Shown: positions 9,435-18,049 of the stretch, one piece after another
Layout: every line of letters begins with the position of its first letter
Position numbering within the stretch: the first letter of the stretch is position 1
Source of the DNA: Rhodococcus ruber
GTDB lineage: Bacteria; Actinomycetota; Actinomycetes; Mycobacteriales; Mycobacteriaceae
Length of the DNA: 64,000 nucleotides
Reading direction: 5' to 3'
Assembly: GCF_027270735.1 (NCBI RefSeq)
Contig: NZ_JAPWIJ010000003.1
Location: 496,001-560,000 of the forward strand
Notes under the pieces: generated by a model
The model's database searches: none
Told to the model about the DNA's origin: nothing
Seen by the model: the letters and a program-made list of their open reading frames with translations, nothing else
Made by a program: the position numbers and the translations under genes

Positions 9435-10122
9435 ACGATCCGCTCTCCAGCGATCGAACGCCCTCGAAGTAGCGGGCCACCACCAGATCGACGATCGCTG
9501 GATGGACCCCCAGCGGCTCACCGACGCCGTCTGCACCTGCGTCGGCCAATCTATTGTGAAAGAGCCCGCGCGCCAACAGATACGACGCAACGAAGATTCG
9601 AGCGTGTCCCTCCCCCCGTAGAGCCGACACCGCCTCGGACACGGTGGGGACAGCGGTGGCTACGTACCCGATGCGCACCGGGACCTTCGCGACGTCGGCC
9701 AGCATCGCCGCTGCTCGAACGTGTTCTGCCAGCGCGCGCGGGTCGGACGACCCTGCAGCGGCGAGCACGATCGAATCGCCTGTGCGCCAGCCGGTGTCGC
9801 GTAACCGATCGAGCATGACCTCCGCGAGTACGGGGTCCGGTCCCAGAGCACCGGTGACCGTGACCGAGGTATGAGCGCTCTCGGTAATTTCTCGTGGTAC
9901 GTCGGTGTGGACGTGATAGCCCGACGCGAGGAATGCCGGAACCACGACCGCCGACCCGGGGGTATCGCGCAGCACCTCGGCCGGGGACGGTCCGAGTACG
10001 TCGACGAATGCCACGCGAGTGGAACCGATCTGCGTCGACACGGCATCGGCAAGTGCGGCGATCATCTCGACACCACGGGGGTTTCGGGTGCCGTGGGCCA
10101 CCAACACCGGAGTCGGAGTCAT
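9391..10122 (-). CDS. CbiX/SirB-type sirohydrochlorin chelatase
   Basis: 243-aa class II chelatase family member with two related halves. The N-terminal half has the metal-binding LVAHGTRNPRG, and the second half has AAAGSSDPRA and LARGLFHNRL. It probably inserts iron into sirohydrochlorin to make siroheme for the nitrite reductase encoded upstream; a cobalt role cannot be excluded. Its ATG overlaps the hemD-like stop by one base (TGATG). It is last in the nar/nir run, and its end overlaps the convergent mobA-moeA by 44 bp. Confidence 0.88.
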   Translation of the reverse strand: MTPTPVLVAHGTRNPRGVEMIAALADAVSTQIGSTRVAFVDVLGPSPAEVLRDTPGSAVVVPAFLASGYHVHTDVPREITESAHTSVTVTGALGPDPVLAEVMLDRLRDTGWRTGDSIVLAAAGSSDPRALAEHVRAAAMLADVAKVPVRIGYVATAVPTVSEAVSALRGEGHARIFVASYLLARGLFHNRLADAGADGVGEPLGVHPAIVDLVVARYFEGVRSLESGSFSTATEEWSPARRH

Positions 10123-11333
10123 CAGTACTTCCCTCCTTCGACGACGGCCACACGTGCGTGCCCGGCGGGCTCCTCGGAATCGCAATCCGATTCGGTTTCG
10201 ACGTGATCGAGTGCGATCCGATACCCGCGCTTGACCACGGTCTGGATCGCCTTCGGCGCGCCGAGAGAGGACCGAAGTCTGGTCATCGCGGTCTCCACCG
10301 CGTGGGTGTCACCTCCGCCACCGGGCAAGGACGCAAGCAAGGCCTCCCGGGAGACGACGCGTCCAGGATTGCGAGCCAGCGTCTTCATCAACGCCATTCC
10401 GGCCGGCGATACCGGTCGCACTTCACCGTCGACCACGACGCACCGGCCACGCACACTCACCACGTGCCCGCCTGCGTGAAGACGACCGGTCCGCCTCGGC
10501 AATTCCTCGGCGATGTGCCGCGCCAGTGCGCCCAAACGCGCCCTCGCCGGCTGTGTGGTGGCCACGTTCAGTTGTTCGAGGGGTGCCGCCGTCACCGGCC
10601 CGACGCAGACCGGAAGTACCCGCGTGCGCATCGATTGCAGCAGGGCTTCGAGCACCCCGTTCTCGTCGGCGCGCATCAGCATCGACGCCACCGCGGGCGC
10701 AGAGGTGAAGCTGAGAGCGTCGAGATCGCCGACGACGACGGCTTCGATCATGCGGTCCATGGGTCCCTGGTCGTCGGGGGCCGTCCAGCGATACACAGGT
10801 ACCGGAACCACTTCGGCTCCGGCGCAGCGCAGTACCTCGCAGAAGTCCGGGATCGGCTCCCATTCGGTCGTCGCGCCGTGCAGTTGCACTGCGATGCGCT
10901 TACCTTCGACCCCTTCGGCGAGCAGATGCTCGAGTACCTCCGCGGAGGATTCGGAGGCGGGCGACCATTCCTCGCGGAGATCGGCAGCCCTGATCGCACC
11001 GGTCGCCTTGGGGCCGCGGGCCAGCAACCGGGACGAGCCGAGCGCGGAACCGAGTTCCTCTGCCTGGCCCCACCCGTCTGCGGCCTCGACCCAGCCCCGA
11101 AATCCGATTCCCGTGGTGGCGACGGTAATTTCGGGCGGATGCGCGATGATCGCGGCGGTCACGCGTTCCAGCTCGGCATCGTCGGCGAGCGGGATGATGC
11201 GGATCGCAGGGGCATGCATCACGGTTGCTCCCCGCCGCTCGAGCAGAGTTGCGAATTCCTCGGCCCGACGCGACGCCGTGATCCCGACGGTGAACCCGGC
11301 CAGAGGCGTTCCTGCCCCGGCGATTTCGCTCAC
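10122..11333 (-). CDS. Uroporphyrinogen-III synthase with C-terminal winged-helix domain
   Basis: 403-aa fusion. Residues 1 to about 270 match HemD (start AGFTVGITASRRAEE, later SFTSAPAVASM and VCVGPVTAAPL), which closes the tetrapyrrole ring on the branch to siroheme. The rest is an OmpR-type DNA-binding domain (VSPAGMALMKTL, NPGRVVSREALL, AVETAMTRLRSSL, VKRGYRIAL). From memory Rv0260c has the same architecture. GTG at 11333 overlaps the nirD stop by 4 bp. It may act as enzyme, regulator or both; the sequence alone does not decide. Confidence 0.88.
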   Translation of the reverse strand: MSEIAGAGTPLAGFTVGITASRRAEEFATLLERRGATVMHAPAIRIIPLADDAELERVTAAIIAHPPEITVATTGIGFRGWVEAADGWGQAEELGSALGSSRLLARGPKATGAIRAADLREEWSPASESSAEVLEHLLAEGVEGKRIAVQLHGATTEWEPIPDFCEVLRCAGAEVVPVPVYRWTAPDDQGPMDRMIEAVVVGDLDALSFTSAPAVASMLMRADENGVLEALLQSMRTRVLPVCVGPVTAAPLEQLNVATTQPARARLGALARHIAEELPRRTGRLHAGGHVVSVRGRCVVVDGEVRPVSPAGMALMKTLARNPGRVVSREALLASLPGGGGDTHAVETAMTRLRSSLGAPKAIQTVVKRGYRIALDHVETESDCDSEEPAGHARVAVVEGGKY

Positions 11334-11707
11334 GTAGAGCCGCCACGGACGAGCACGACACCGTCGACGCAGGAGACCTCGAAAGATCCGAGGCCAGCCT
11401 TCGCGTCGTCGAGGCAGCGTCCGTCGACCAGGGAGAAGACCTGCTTGAGCAACGGCGACGCGACGGTGGGCTCGCCCCCTCGGTCTCCCACCAGTCCGCG
11501 TGACATCACTGCTGCGCGCCCGTACGGATCGATGTTGCCCACTGCGAACAGTCGTCCGTCGTCGAGCAGAAACAACGCCGCCTGGGTGCCGCCGCGCAGG
11601 AGCACCGCTACCCCGCGCCCCGGAATCAGCGTGTCCAGCGTGCAGGCCGGGGTCCAACTACGAGCAATGTCGTTCGATACCGCTGTACGTGAGTCGATGA
11701 CAGTCAT
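11330..11707 (-). CDS. nirD: NirD, small subunit of NADH nitrite reductase
   Basis: 125-aa Rieske-fold protein that pairs with NirB in cytoplasmic NADH-dependent nitrite reductase (nitrite to ammonium). The cluster loop reads NIDPYGRAAVMSRG and lacks the Cys-x-His ligands of true Rieske proteins, as is normal for NirD. A good ribosome site precedes the ATG (AGGAGGT on the minus strand). It lies 121 bp after nirB and overlaps the HemD-like start by 4 bp. Confidence 0.92.
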   Translation of the reverse strand: MTVIDSRTAVSNDIARSWTPACTLDTLIPGRGVAVLLRGGTQAALFLLDDGRLFAVGNIDPYGRAAVMSRGLVGDRGGEPTVASPLLKQVFSLVDGRCLDDAKAGLGSFEVSCVDGVVLVRGGST

Positions 11708-11828
11708 GGCGTACCTCCTGGTCAGCTATTCCACGTTGTCTGTGTTTCTGGCCCGTTAAGTCGCGATTACTCACCTGTGCACATGCGCTCAGTTTCGTGA
11801 CCTGCCGGTTGTCAGGGGCCTCGTCGGC

Positions 11829-14324
11829 CTACGCCCCGACTCGCGGCATTCCCATCAACACGGGGACCTTGCGGGCTCCGGACTCGTCGAACGCGATGGT
11901 GGGATCGGCCTCGCTCGGGGCATTGACGAACGAGACGAATCGACCGAGCTTCTCGTCGTCCTCGAGCACGCCTGCCCACTCGTCCTTGTAGCCGGCGACG
12001 TGACGCTCCATGTCCGCTTCGAGTTCCGCACCGATGCCGAGGCTGTCGTCGCAGACGACGGCCTTGAGATGCTCCAGTCCTCCGTCCAGCGACTCGAGCC
12101 ACGGCGCGGTCCGCTGCAGTCGATCTGCGGTGCGGACGTAGAACATCAAGTAGCGGTCGATGAAACTGACCAAGGTGGCATCGTCGAGGTTGGAGGCGAG
12201 CAGCTGAGCGTGCTTGGGTGACTGCCCGCCGTTTCCGCCGACGTAGAGGTTCCAACCACCCTCGGTAGCGATGATTCCCACATCCTTGCCGCGGGCCTCG
12301 GCGCACTCACGCGCACAGCCCGAGACCCCGAACTTGATCTTGTGCGGTGACCTCAGCCCTCGATAGCGATTCTCGAGGTCGACGGCCATTCCCACCGAAT
12401 CCTGGACGCCGTAGCGGCACCAGCTGGATCCGACGCAGCTCTTGACCGTGCGCAGCGATTTCCCGTACGCCTGGCCCGATTCCATGCCTGCGTCGACGAG
12501 GCGCTTCCAGATAGCAGGCAGTTGCTCGACGCGGGCACCGAACATATCGATGCGCTGCCCGCCCGTCACCTTGGTGTAGAGCCCGAAATCGCGAGCGACC
12601 TCGCCGATGACGATCAGCTGCTCGGGGGTGCACTCGCCGCCGGGCATCCGCGGCACCACCGAGTACGTGCCGTTCTTCTGGATATTGGCCAGGAAGTGAT
12701 CGTTGGTGTCCTGCAGCGAGGCCTGTTCGCCGTCCAGAATGTGATCGGAGGACGTCGATGCGAGGATCGACGCGACGACGGGCTTGCAGATGTCGCAACC
12801 GGTTCCGCTGCCGTACTTGGCGATCAGCGACGAGAAGGTGCGGGTGTTCGTTGCCCGAACGATCTCGAACAGCTCGGCCCTGGATTGAGAGAAGTGCTCG
12901 CACAACGACTTCGAGAGCACCACCCCGGATGCGGCCAGCAACGACTTGATGGACGGCAGACAGCCGCCGCAGGTGGTGCCCGCGGTGGTGCAACTCTTCA
13001 CGGCCGCCAGATCGCACGCTCCGTCGGCGATGGCCGAGCAGATGGCACCCTTGCTCACGCCGTTGCAGGAGCAGATCTCGGCGTCGTCGGGCAGCGCACC
13101 GATACCGACCTGTTCGGCTGCCGGTGAGATCAGGGCTCCGGGGTCGCCGGGTAGTTCTCGTCCGACGAGAGGACGCAGCAGCGAGTACGCAGAGGCATCG
13201 CCGACGAGGATGCCGCCGAGCAGGGTCTTCGCGTCGTCGGTCACGACGAGCTTGGCGTACGTTCCCTTGGGCGCATCGCTGAATACCACCTCGAGAGCCC
13301 CCGGAGTGGCCGCCATCGCGTCGCCGAAGCTCGCGACATCGACGCCCATGAGTTTGAGTTTGGTGGACATGTCGGCGCCGGGGAATTGCGCTGCACCGCC
13401 GAGCAATCGGTCGGCCACCACCTCTGCCGTCGAGTATCCAGGGGCAACCAGGCCGTAGCATCGACCCTCGACAGCGGCACACTCGCCGATCGCGAATACG
13501 GCCGGATCGGATGTAGTGCACCCGATGTCGACCATGATGCCGCCGCGCTCGCCGACCTCGAGGCCACTCTCGCGGGCCAGGCGATCCTGAGGACGCACAC
13601 CGGCAGAGAACACCAACAGCGCGGCGTCGATGGTGCTGCCGTCGCTCAGTTCGACCGTCAAGCCGGCGCTGTCGTTGTTTGAAATCGACGATGTGCCCAC
13701 TCCCACATGGACGTTCAGCCCGAGTTCGGTGACGAGACGAGCCAGCAGCGCGCCTCCGCCCTCGTCGACCTGCAGCGGCATCAATCGTGGGGCGAACTCG
13801 ATGACGTGCGGGGTCATGCCCATCTTCTGCAGCGCGTTTGCCGCTTCGAGACCGAGCAGACCTCCGCCGACGACGACCCCCACGGCACCGGGGCCCGCTG
13901 CGTCCGCCCGGGCTCGGATCTTGTCCAGGTCGTCGAGGGTCCGGTAGACGAAGCAGGCAGGTAGATCGTGCCCGGGGATCGGCGGCACGAACGGATAGGA
14001 CCCGGTGGCGAGCACGAGCGCGTCGTACTCGACCGTGTCCCCCGCGGAGGTTTCGACGGTCCGGTGGTCACGGTCGATACGATCGGCACGCACTCCGGTG
14101 CGCATCTCGACGAGTGGGTCGCCGGGGTAGTCGTTGCCCGCCAGCGCCAGCTCCTTGTGGTCCCAGGCACCGACGTAGGACGACAGGCCCACACGGTCGT
14201 ACGCCGGCAACGCTTCCTCGCAGAGGACCGTGACCTTCCACTCGGCCGCCTCGTCGCGCGCACGCAACGCTTCGACGAACCGGTGCCCGACCATTCCATG
14301 ACCTACCACTACCGCGTTCTTCAT
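11829..14324 (-). CDS. nirB: NirB, large subunit of NADH nitrite reductase
   Basis: 831-aa flavo-iron-sulfur-siroheme enzyme. Domain order: FAD/NAD(P)-binding N-terminus (VVVGHGMVGHRFVEAL), a BFD-like [2Fe-2S] domain (CSCNGVSKG ... CGGCLPS), ferredoxin-like half domain, then the siroheme/[4Fe-4S] site (CVGSSWC and GVSGCARECAEARG). The start at MKNAVVVGH was preferred over an upstream in-frame start because it begins the FAD strand and has GGACC upstream. It belongs to the narK-nirB-nirD-hemD-cbiX run; no nitrate reductase gene is in view. Confidence 0.95.
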   Translation of the reverse strand: MKNAVVVGHGMVGHRFVEALRARDEAAEWKVTVLCEEALPAYDRVGLSSYVGAWDHKELALAGNDYPGDPLVEMRTGVRADRIDRDHRTVETSAGDTVEYDALVLATGSYPFVPPIPGHDLPACFVYRTLDDLDKIRARADAAGPGAVGVVVGGGLLGLEAANALQKMGMTPHVIEFAPRLMPLQVDEGGGALLARLVTELGLNVHVGVGTSSISNNDSAGLTVELSDGSTIDAALLVFSAGVRPQDRLARESGLEVGERGGIMVDIGCTTSDPAVFAIGECAAVEGRCYGLVAPGYSTAEVVADRLLGGAAQFPGADMSTKLKLMGVDVASFGDAMAATPGALEVVFSDAPKGTYAKLVVTDDAKTLLGGILVGDASAYSLLRPLVGRELPGDPGALISPAAEQVGIGALPDDAEICSCNGVSKGAICSAIADGACDLAAVKSCTTAGTTCGGCLPSIKSLLAASGVVLSKSLCEHFSQSRAELFEIVRATNTRTFSSLIAKYGSGTGCDICKPVVASILASTSSDHILDGEQASLQDTNDHFLANIQKNGTYSVVPRMPGGECTPEQLIVIGEVARDFGLYTKVTGGQRIDMFGARVEQLPAIWKRLVDAGMESGQAYGKSLRTVKSCVGSSWCRYGVQDSVGMAVDLENRYRGLRSPHKIKFGVSGCARECAEARGKDVGIIATEGGWNLYVGGNGGQSPKHAQLLASNLDDATLVSFIDRYLMFYVRTADRLQRTAPWLESLDGGLEHLKAVVCDDSLGIGAELEADMERHVAGYKDEWAGVLEDDEKLGRFVSFVNAPSEADPTIAFDESGARKVPVLMGMPRVGA

Positions 14325-14385
14325 TGCGGGTCCTTCCGAATTTGCGTTGCCGTGCAGAGTTTTTCGTCCGTCCAACGAGAGTGCG

Positions 14386-15873
14386 TCAGACGGCTACCGG
14401 TGCGTCGGCATCGGCAGAGCTGGTCTTGCGCAGGTAGATCGCCCAGGTGACGATCGCGCACACGATGTAGAAGCCGAGGAACACCCAGAACGCGGTGGTC
14501 GCGGACTTCGCAGTGCCCGAGTACGACGCTCTCAGCACCAGATTGATTCCGACGCCGCCGAGCGCGCCGATCGCACCGGCGATACCGATGAGAGCACCGG
14601 ACATCTTGCGTGACCAGTGCTGCTGCTCTTCGACCGTCATACCCTGCAGCGCAACCGATTTCGCGGCAAATATTGCCGGGATCATCTTGTACACCGATCC
14701 ATTGCCCAGGCCCGAGAGCAAGAAGAGTGCGATGAATCCGATGACGAAGAGCACCATCACCGTGCCGCTCGCGGCCCCGGGCGTCGAGTCGTCCCAGGTG
14801 CTGGCCGCGACCAGAATTCCGGTGGAGAAGGTCATGGCCACGAACGTGTACAGGGTGATCTTGCCGCCGCCGATCTTGTCTGCGAGCTTGCCGCCGAACG
14901 GCCGCGACAGCGATCCCAGCAATGGACCGAGGAAGGCGATCTGAGCAGCCTGCAGCGAAGCCTGCGCCTGAAGCGCGGGAGTTGCCGGGGCCCCGTCGGT
15001 GAGTCCGGCGAGGAAGTTGATCTGCAGCACCTGGCCGAACGCGAAACTGAAGCCGATGAACGAGCCGAACGTACCGATGTAGAGGAAGGCGATCCACCAC
15101 GCATCGGAGAACTTCAGCACGTCGATCATGGAACGGCCGTTGGTCTTCTGGTTGTCGAGATTGTCCATGTACAACGCGGCACCGACGGCGGCGATCGCGA
15201 TGAACACCAGATATACGGCGCAGACGATCTCGGGCGCGGTGTTGCCAATGGTGGCGATGACGAGCAACCCGATGAGCTGGATCACGGGCACGCCTATGTT
15301 GCCGCCGCCTGCATTCAGACCGAGTGCCCAACCCTTTTCGCGCTGGGGATAGAACGCATTGATGTTCGTCATGGAGGATGCGAAGTTGCCGCCGCCGAGG
15401 CCGGCGAACGCCGCCACGATGATGTAGGTGGTGTACGACGCCGGGTTCAGCATGAAATACATCGTCAGCACCGTCGGAATCAGCAGCACCAGTGCGCTGA
15501 AGATGGTCCAGTTTCGCCCACCGAACTTGGCGGTGGCGAAGGTGTACGGGATCCGAAGGATTGCGCCGACGAGTGTGGGCACGGCCACGAGGAAGAACTT
15601 GCCGGCCGCGTCGATGCCGTAGACGGACAGCGGCATGAACAGCACCATCACCGACCAGATCGACCAGATCGAGAAACCTACGTGCTCGGCGACGACCGAC
15701 CAGATCAGATTGCGCTTGGCGATCTGCTTGCCACCGGCCTCCCAGGCCTCGACGTCCTCGGAATTCCAGTGCGCGATGTGATGGTTCACGGACACGGGCA
15801 CTGTTCCGGGCGGAACCGTCGTGGTGGTGGCTGAGCCGGCGTCTGCCGAAGCGCTGCGAGAAAGGCTGGTCAC
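14386..15873 (-). CDS. narK: NarK-type nitrate/nitrite MFS transporter
   Basis: 495-aa MFS protein of the nitrate-nitrite porter family with about 12 membrane segments. Signature segments GLGGGNFASSMTNINAFYP and GLNAGGGNIGV are present. It should bring in nitrate or nitrite (or exchange them) for the NirBD enzyme encoded just downstream. The N-terminus is a cytoplasmic stretch of about 55 residues before the first helix. GTG start at 15873 has a clear AGGAGG about 8 bases upstream. First gene of its run; its promoter should lie in 15874-16015. Confidence 0.93.
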   Translation of the reverse strand: MTSLSRSASADAGSATTTTVPPGTVPVSVNHHIAHWNSEDVEAWEAGGKQIAKRNLIWSVVAEHVGFSIWSIWSVMVLFMPLSVYGIDAAGKFFLVAVPTLVGAILRIPYTFATAKFGGRNWTIFSALVLLIPTVLTMYFMLNPASYTTYIIVAAFAGLGGGNFASSMTNINAFYPQREKGWALGLNAGGGNIGVPVIQLIGLLVIATIGNTAPEIVCAVYLVFIAIAAVGAALYMDNLDNQKTNGRSMIDVLKFSDAWWIAFLYIGTFGSFIGFSFAFGQVLQINFLAGLTDGAPATPALQAQASLQAAQIAFLGPLLGSLSRPFGGKLADKIGGGKITLYTFVAMTFSTGILVAASTWDDSTPGAASGTVMVLFVIGFIALFLLSGLGNGSVYKMIPAIFAAKSVALQGMTVEEQQHWSRKMSGALIGIAGAIGALGGVGINLVLRASYSGTAKSATTAFWVFLGFYIVCAIVTWAIYLRKTSSADADAPVAV

Positions 15874-16015
15874 GTTGTGGCCTCCTGATCGGTGTGTGAA
15901 CCGAACATAGGAAAGCCATGTTGCCGCGGCGCTGCGTGCGGTGACTCGTTGATTAACTTGGTCTCACGCGCCGTCGAGCACCGACGTGAGCTGAAGCCTC
16001 AACGTTCACCGAACC

Positions 16016-17257
16016 TCACCAGGTGTCTTCGAGCATCCTCGGTCGACAGCACAGGAATCCTCCGACCAGCAGCACCGCTACGCACCCGGTCAGCAGCACG
16101 AGCGGTAGTCCCCAGCCCCCGGACTCTGTGTGCAACAAGCCGAACAGAATCGGCCCGGTCGAGGACACCACATAACCCAGCCCCTGGGTGAACCCCGACA
16201 GCGAGGACGATCCCGCCGCGGTACGGGTCCTGAGGTTGATCAGCGTGAGCGACATCGGAAAGGTCATCGTGCCGAGTCCTATCAGGCACACCCACAGCAC
16301 CGTCCCGACCGCAGGAGACCAGTGCAGACCGGAAAAGCCGCCGAAATAGCAGACCGCGGCGACGACAACGAGGCCGAACGGATTGCGCATCTTCGCGCAG
16401 AGAGTCGGAGTGGCCAACGACGTGATCAAGCCCATCGCACCGAAGGCAGCAACAGAAGCACCGGCCAAGCCTTCTCCGATGCCCGAGTCGATCAACAGCG
16501 TCGGCAACCAGGTGAGCATCGAGTACGTGATCAGCGACGTCATCGCGAACATCATGACCATCCCCCACGCCATCGAGGAGCGATGAATCCGACCGGCGTG
16601 CCGGGTGTGCACAGCCGCCGAACTCGCCTCGGCCGAGGTGTCCTTCGTGTCGCGACCGCGTCGGGCGATCACGACCCCGAGCCACGGCAATGCTGCGGCA
16701 ACGCCGACGATCGCCCACACTCCGATCGAGACCCGCCACCCGTGGGCGTCCGCGACCGGAACCGCCAACAGCGGCGGAATCATCGTGCTGATCTGCATCG
16801 TGCAGATGTAGATGGTGCTGACCAACGCGAGTCGATCCGAGAAGTATCGCTTCACCAGCGGCGGGATGACGACGTTCCCGATGCCCATACCGGCCAGCGC
16901 GATCGCGGACAGCGCAAGCAACGATGCGGTATTCGGCGCGAATGCCCGACTCGCCATGCCCACCGTGGTGAGCGCCATGGCCAACAACGCTGCTCGCTCG
17001 AGTCCGGTGCGCTTGGCCAGAAGAGGAGTGGCCAAGCCGAAGACCGCGAACATCGCCGGCGGCAGCATCCCGACGATACCGATCACGGAATCACCGAACT
17101 GCAAATCCGTAGCGATCCTGCCGAACAACGGGCTGATGGACGTCACAGCGGCGCGCAGCGTCAGGGCAGAAAGAACGATGGCGGCGAACACCAATATGCG
17201 GCCGCGGACGAGCGAAGTACCGGTCGGGGTGGTCTCGGGGACGGTAGGCGCACTCAC
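16016..17257 (-). CDS. MFS transporter, CynX/NimT-like
   Basis: 413-aa, about 12-helix MFS protein most like the CynX/NimT (cyanate / 2-nitroimidazole) group; the substrate is unknown. A Cys-rich end (FLCCRPRMLEDTW) follows the last helix. GTG 17257 was chosen because a consensus-like promoter (TTGCAC, 18 bp, TATGAT) ends six bases before it, which would make the mRNA leaderless. An in-frame ATG at 17284 lies inside that promoter. It is divergent from a FadR-type regulator whose product probably controls it. Confidence 0.83.
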   Translation of the reverse strand: MSAPTVPETTPTGTSLVRGRILVFAAIVLSALTLRAAVTSISPLFGRIATDLQFGDSVIGIVGMLPPAMFAVFGLATPLLAKRTGLERAALLAMALTTVGMASRAFAPNTASLLALSAIALAGMGIGNVVIPPLVKRYFSDRLALVSTIYICTMQISTMIPPLLAVPVADAHGWRVSIGVWAIVGVAAALPWLGVVIARRGRDTKDTSAEASSAAVHTRHAGRIHRSSMAWGMVMMFAMTSLITYSMLTWLPTLLIDSGIGEGLAGASVAAFGAMGLITSLATPTLCAKMRNPFGLVVVAAVCYFGGFSGLHWSPAVGTVLWVCLIGLGTMTFPMSLTLINLRTRTAAGSSSLSGFTQGLGYVVSSTGPILFGLLHTESGGWGLPLVLLTGCVAVLLVGGFLCCRPRMLEDTW

Positions 17258-17293
17258 CGCGTAATCATAGGATGACCGGATCATCGGGTGCAA
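17255..17293 (-). promoter_or_regulatory. Promoter of the MFS gene with an embedded palindrome
   Basis: On the minus strand a -35-like TTGCAC (17293-17288) and a -10 TATGAT (17269-17264) are 18 bp apart. Six bases later comes the GTG start. The inverted repeat ATGACCGGATCAT (17272-17284) sits in the spacer. Inference: leaderless transcription blocked by the neighbouring GntR protein bound between -35 and -10. Confidence 0.5.
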
Positions 17294-17338
17294 AGCATTA
17301 CTATCGACGGCGAAACGTTCACAGCCCGAGGAGCCCAC

Positions 17339-18049
17339 GTGCGGCAGGTCCAGCGATCGAGCCTGATAACCCAGGTCACCGCACAGTTGCGTGACGAGAT
17401 CACGTCGCAGAGATGGCCGGTGGGCACCCGCATCCCCACCGAGCCGGAACTGTGCGAAATCACCGGTACCGGCCGCAATACTGTTCGCGAAGCGGTTCAA
17501 GCTCTCGTGCATGCCGGCATGGTCGAGCGCAGGCAGGGTTCGGGCACCTTCGTGATGACCTGCTCCGACCTCGGCGGCACCCTGGGTAAGTACTTCTCGG
17601 ACGCCCGGCACCGCGACGTCACCGAACTCCGTGAGACTCTCGAGGTCACCGCGGCTGCGCTCGCCGCGGACCGGCGCGACGACGAGGACATTCGGGTCAT
17701 GCTGGGTGCGCTGGAGGATCGCAACACGGCGTGGTCGAACGAGACCCCACTGACGGACGCCGTCCGGATCGACGCGCGCCTGCACCGCACCATCGTCGCA
17801 GCCAGCCACAACGCGATCTATCTGGAGTTCTACGACTCGTTGCTTCCGGTCATCCACGAGGCGATGAGGGACCACTTCCTCGATCACGACGACGACTACG
17901 TCGCCGAGCACACCGCTCTGGTCGACGCGGTAATCGACGGTGACGCCGCTCGCGCGACGGATGCCGCCCGATCACTGTTCCACGAACTGTCCGAGCCCCC
18001 AGCTCGCGCAGCGGAATTCCCAGCTGACACAGCGGAATTCACAGAATGA
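17339..18049 (+). CDS. FadR-family GntR transcriptional regulator
   Basis: 236-aa regulator with a GntR winged helix (LRDEITSQRWPVGTRIPTEPEL, then GTGRNTVREAVQALVHAGMVERRQGSGTFV) and a C-terminal all-helical FCD ligand domain (residues about 80-225). Asp and His residues such as DARLHR and the late HTALVDAV match the metal/ligand site of FadR types. GTG 17339 has GAGGAG five bases upstream. A GTG at 17288 is in frame but coincides with the divergent -35 element. It probably represses the divergent MFS gene. Its last 11 bp overlap the convergent next gene. Confidence 0.88.
   Translation: MRQVQRSSLITQVTAQLRDEITSQRWPVGTRIPTEPELCEITGTGRNTVREAVQALVHAGMVERRQGSGTFVMTCSDLGGTLGKYFSDARHRDVTELRETLEVTAAALAADRRDDEDIRVMLGALEDRNTAWSNETPLTDAVRIDARLHRTIVAASHNAIYLEFYDSLLPVIHEAMRDHFLDHDDDYVAEHTALVDAVIDGDAARATDAARSLFHELSEPPARAAEFPADTAEFTE

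Noticed and set aside
15874..16015. Possible GlnR box upstream of narK (GTTAA ... GTCAC)
   Set aside because: The half-sites are seven rather than six bases apart and weak; not enough to call.
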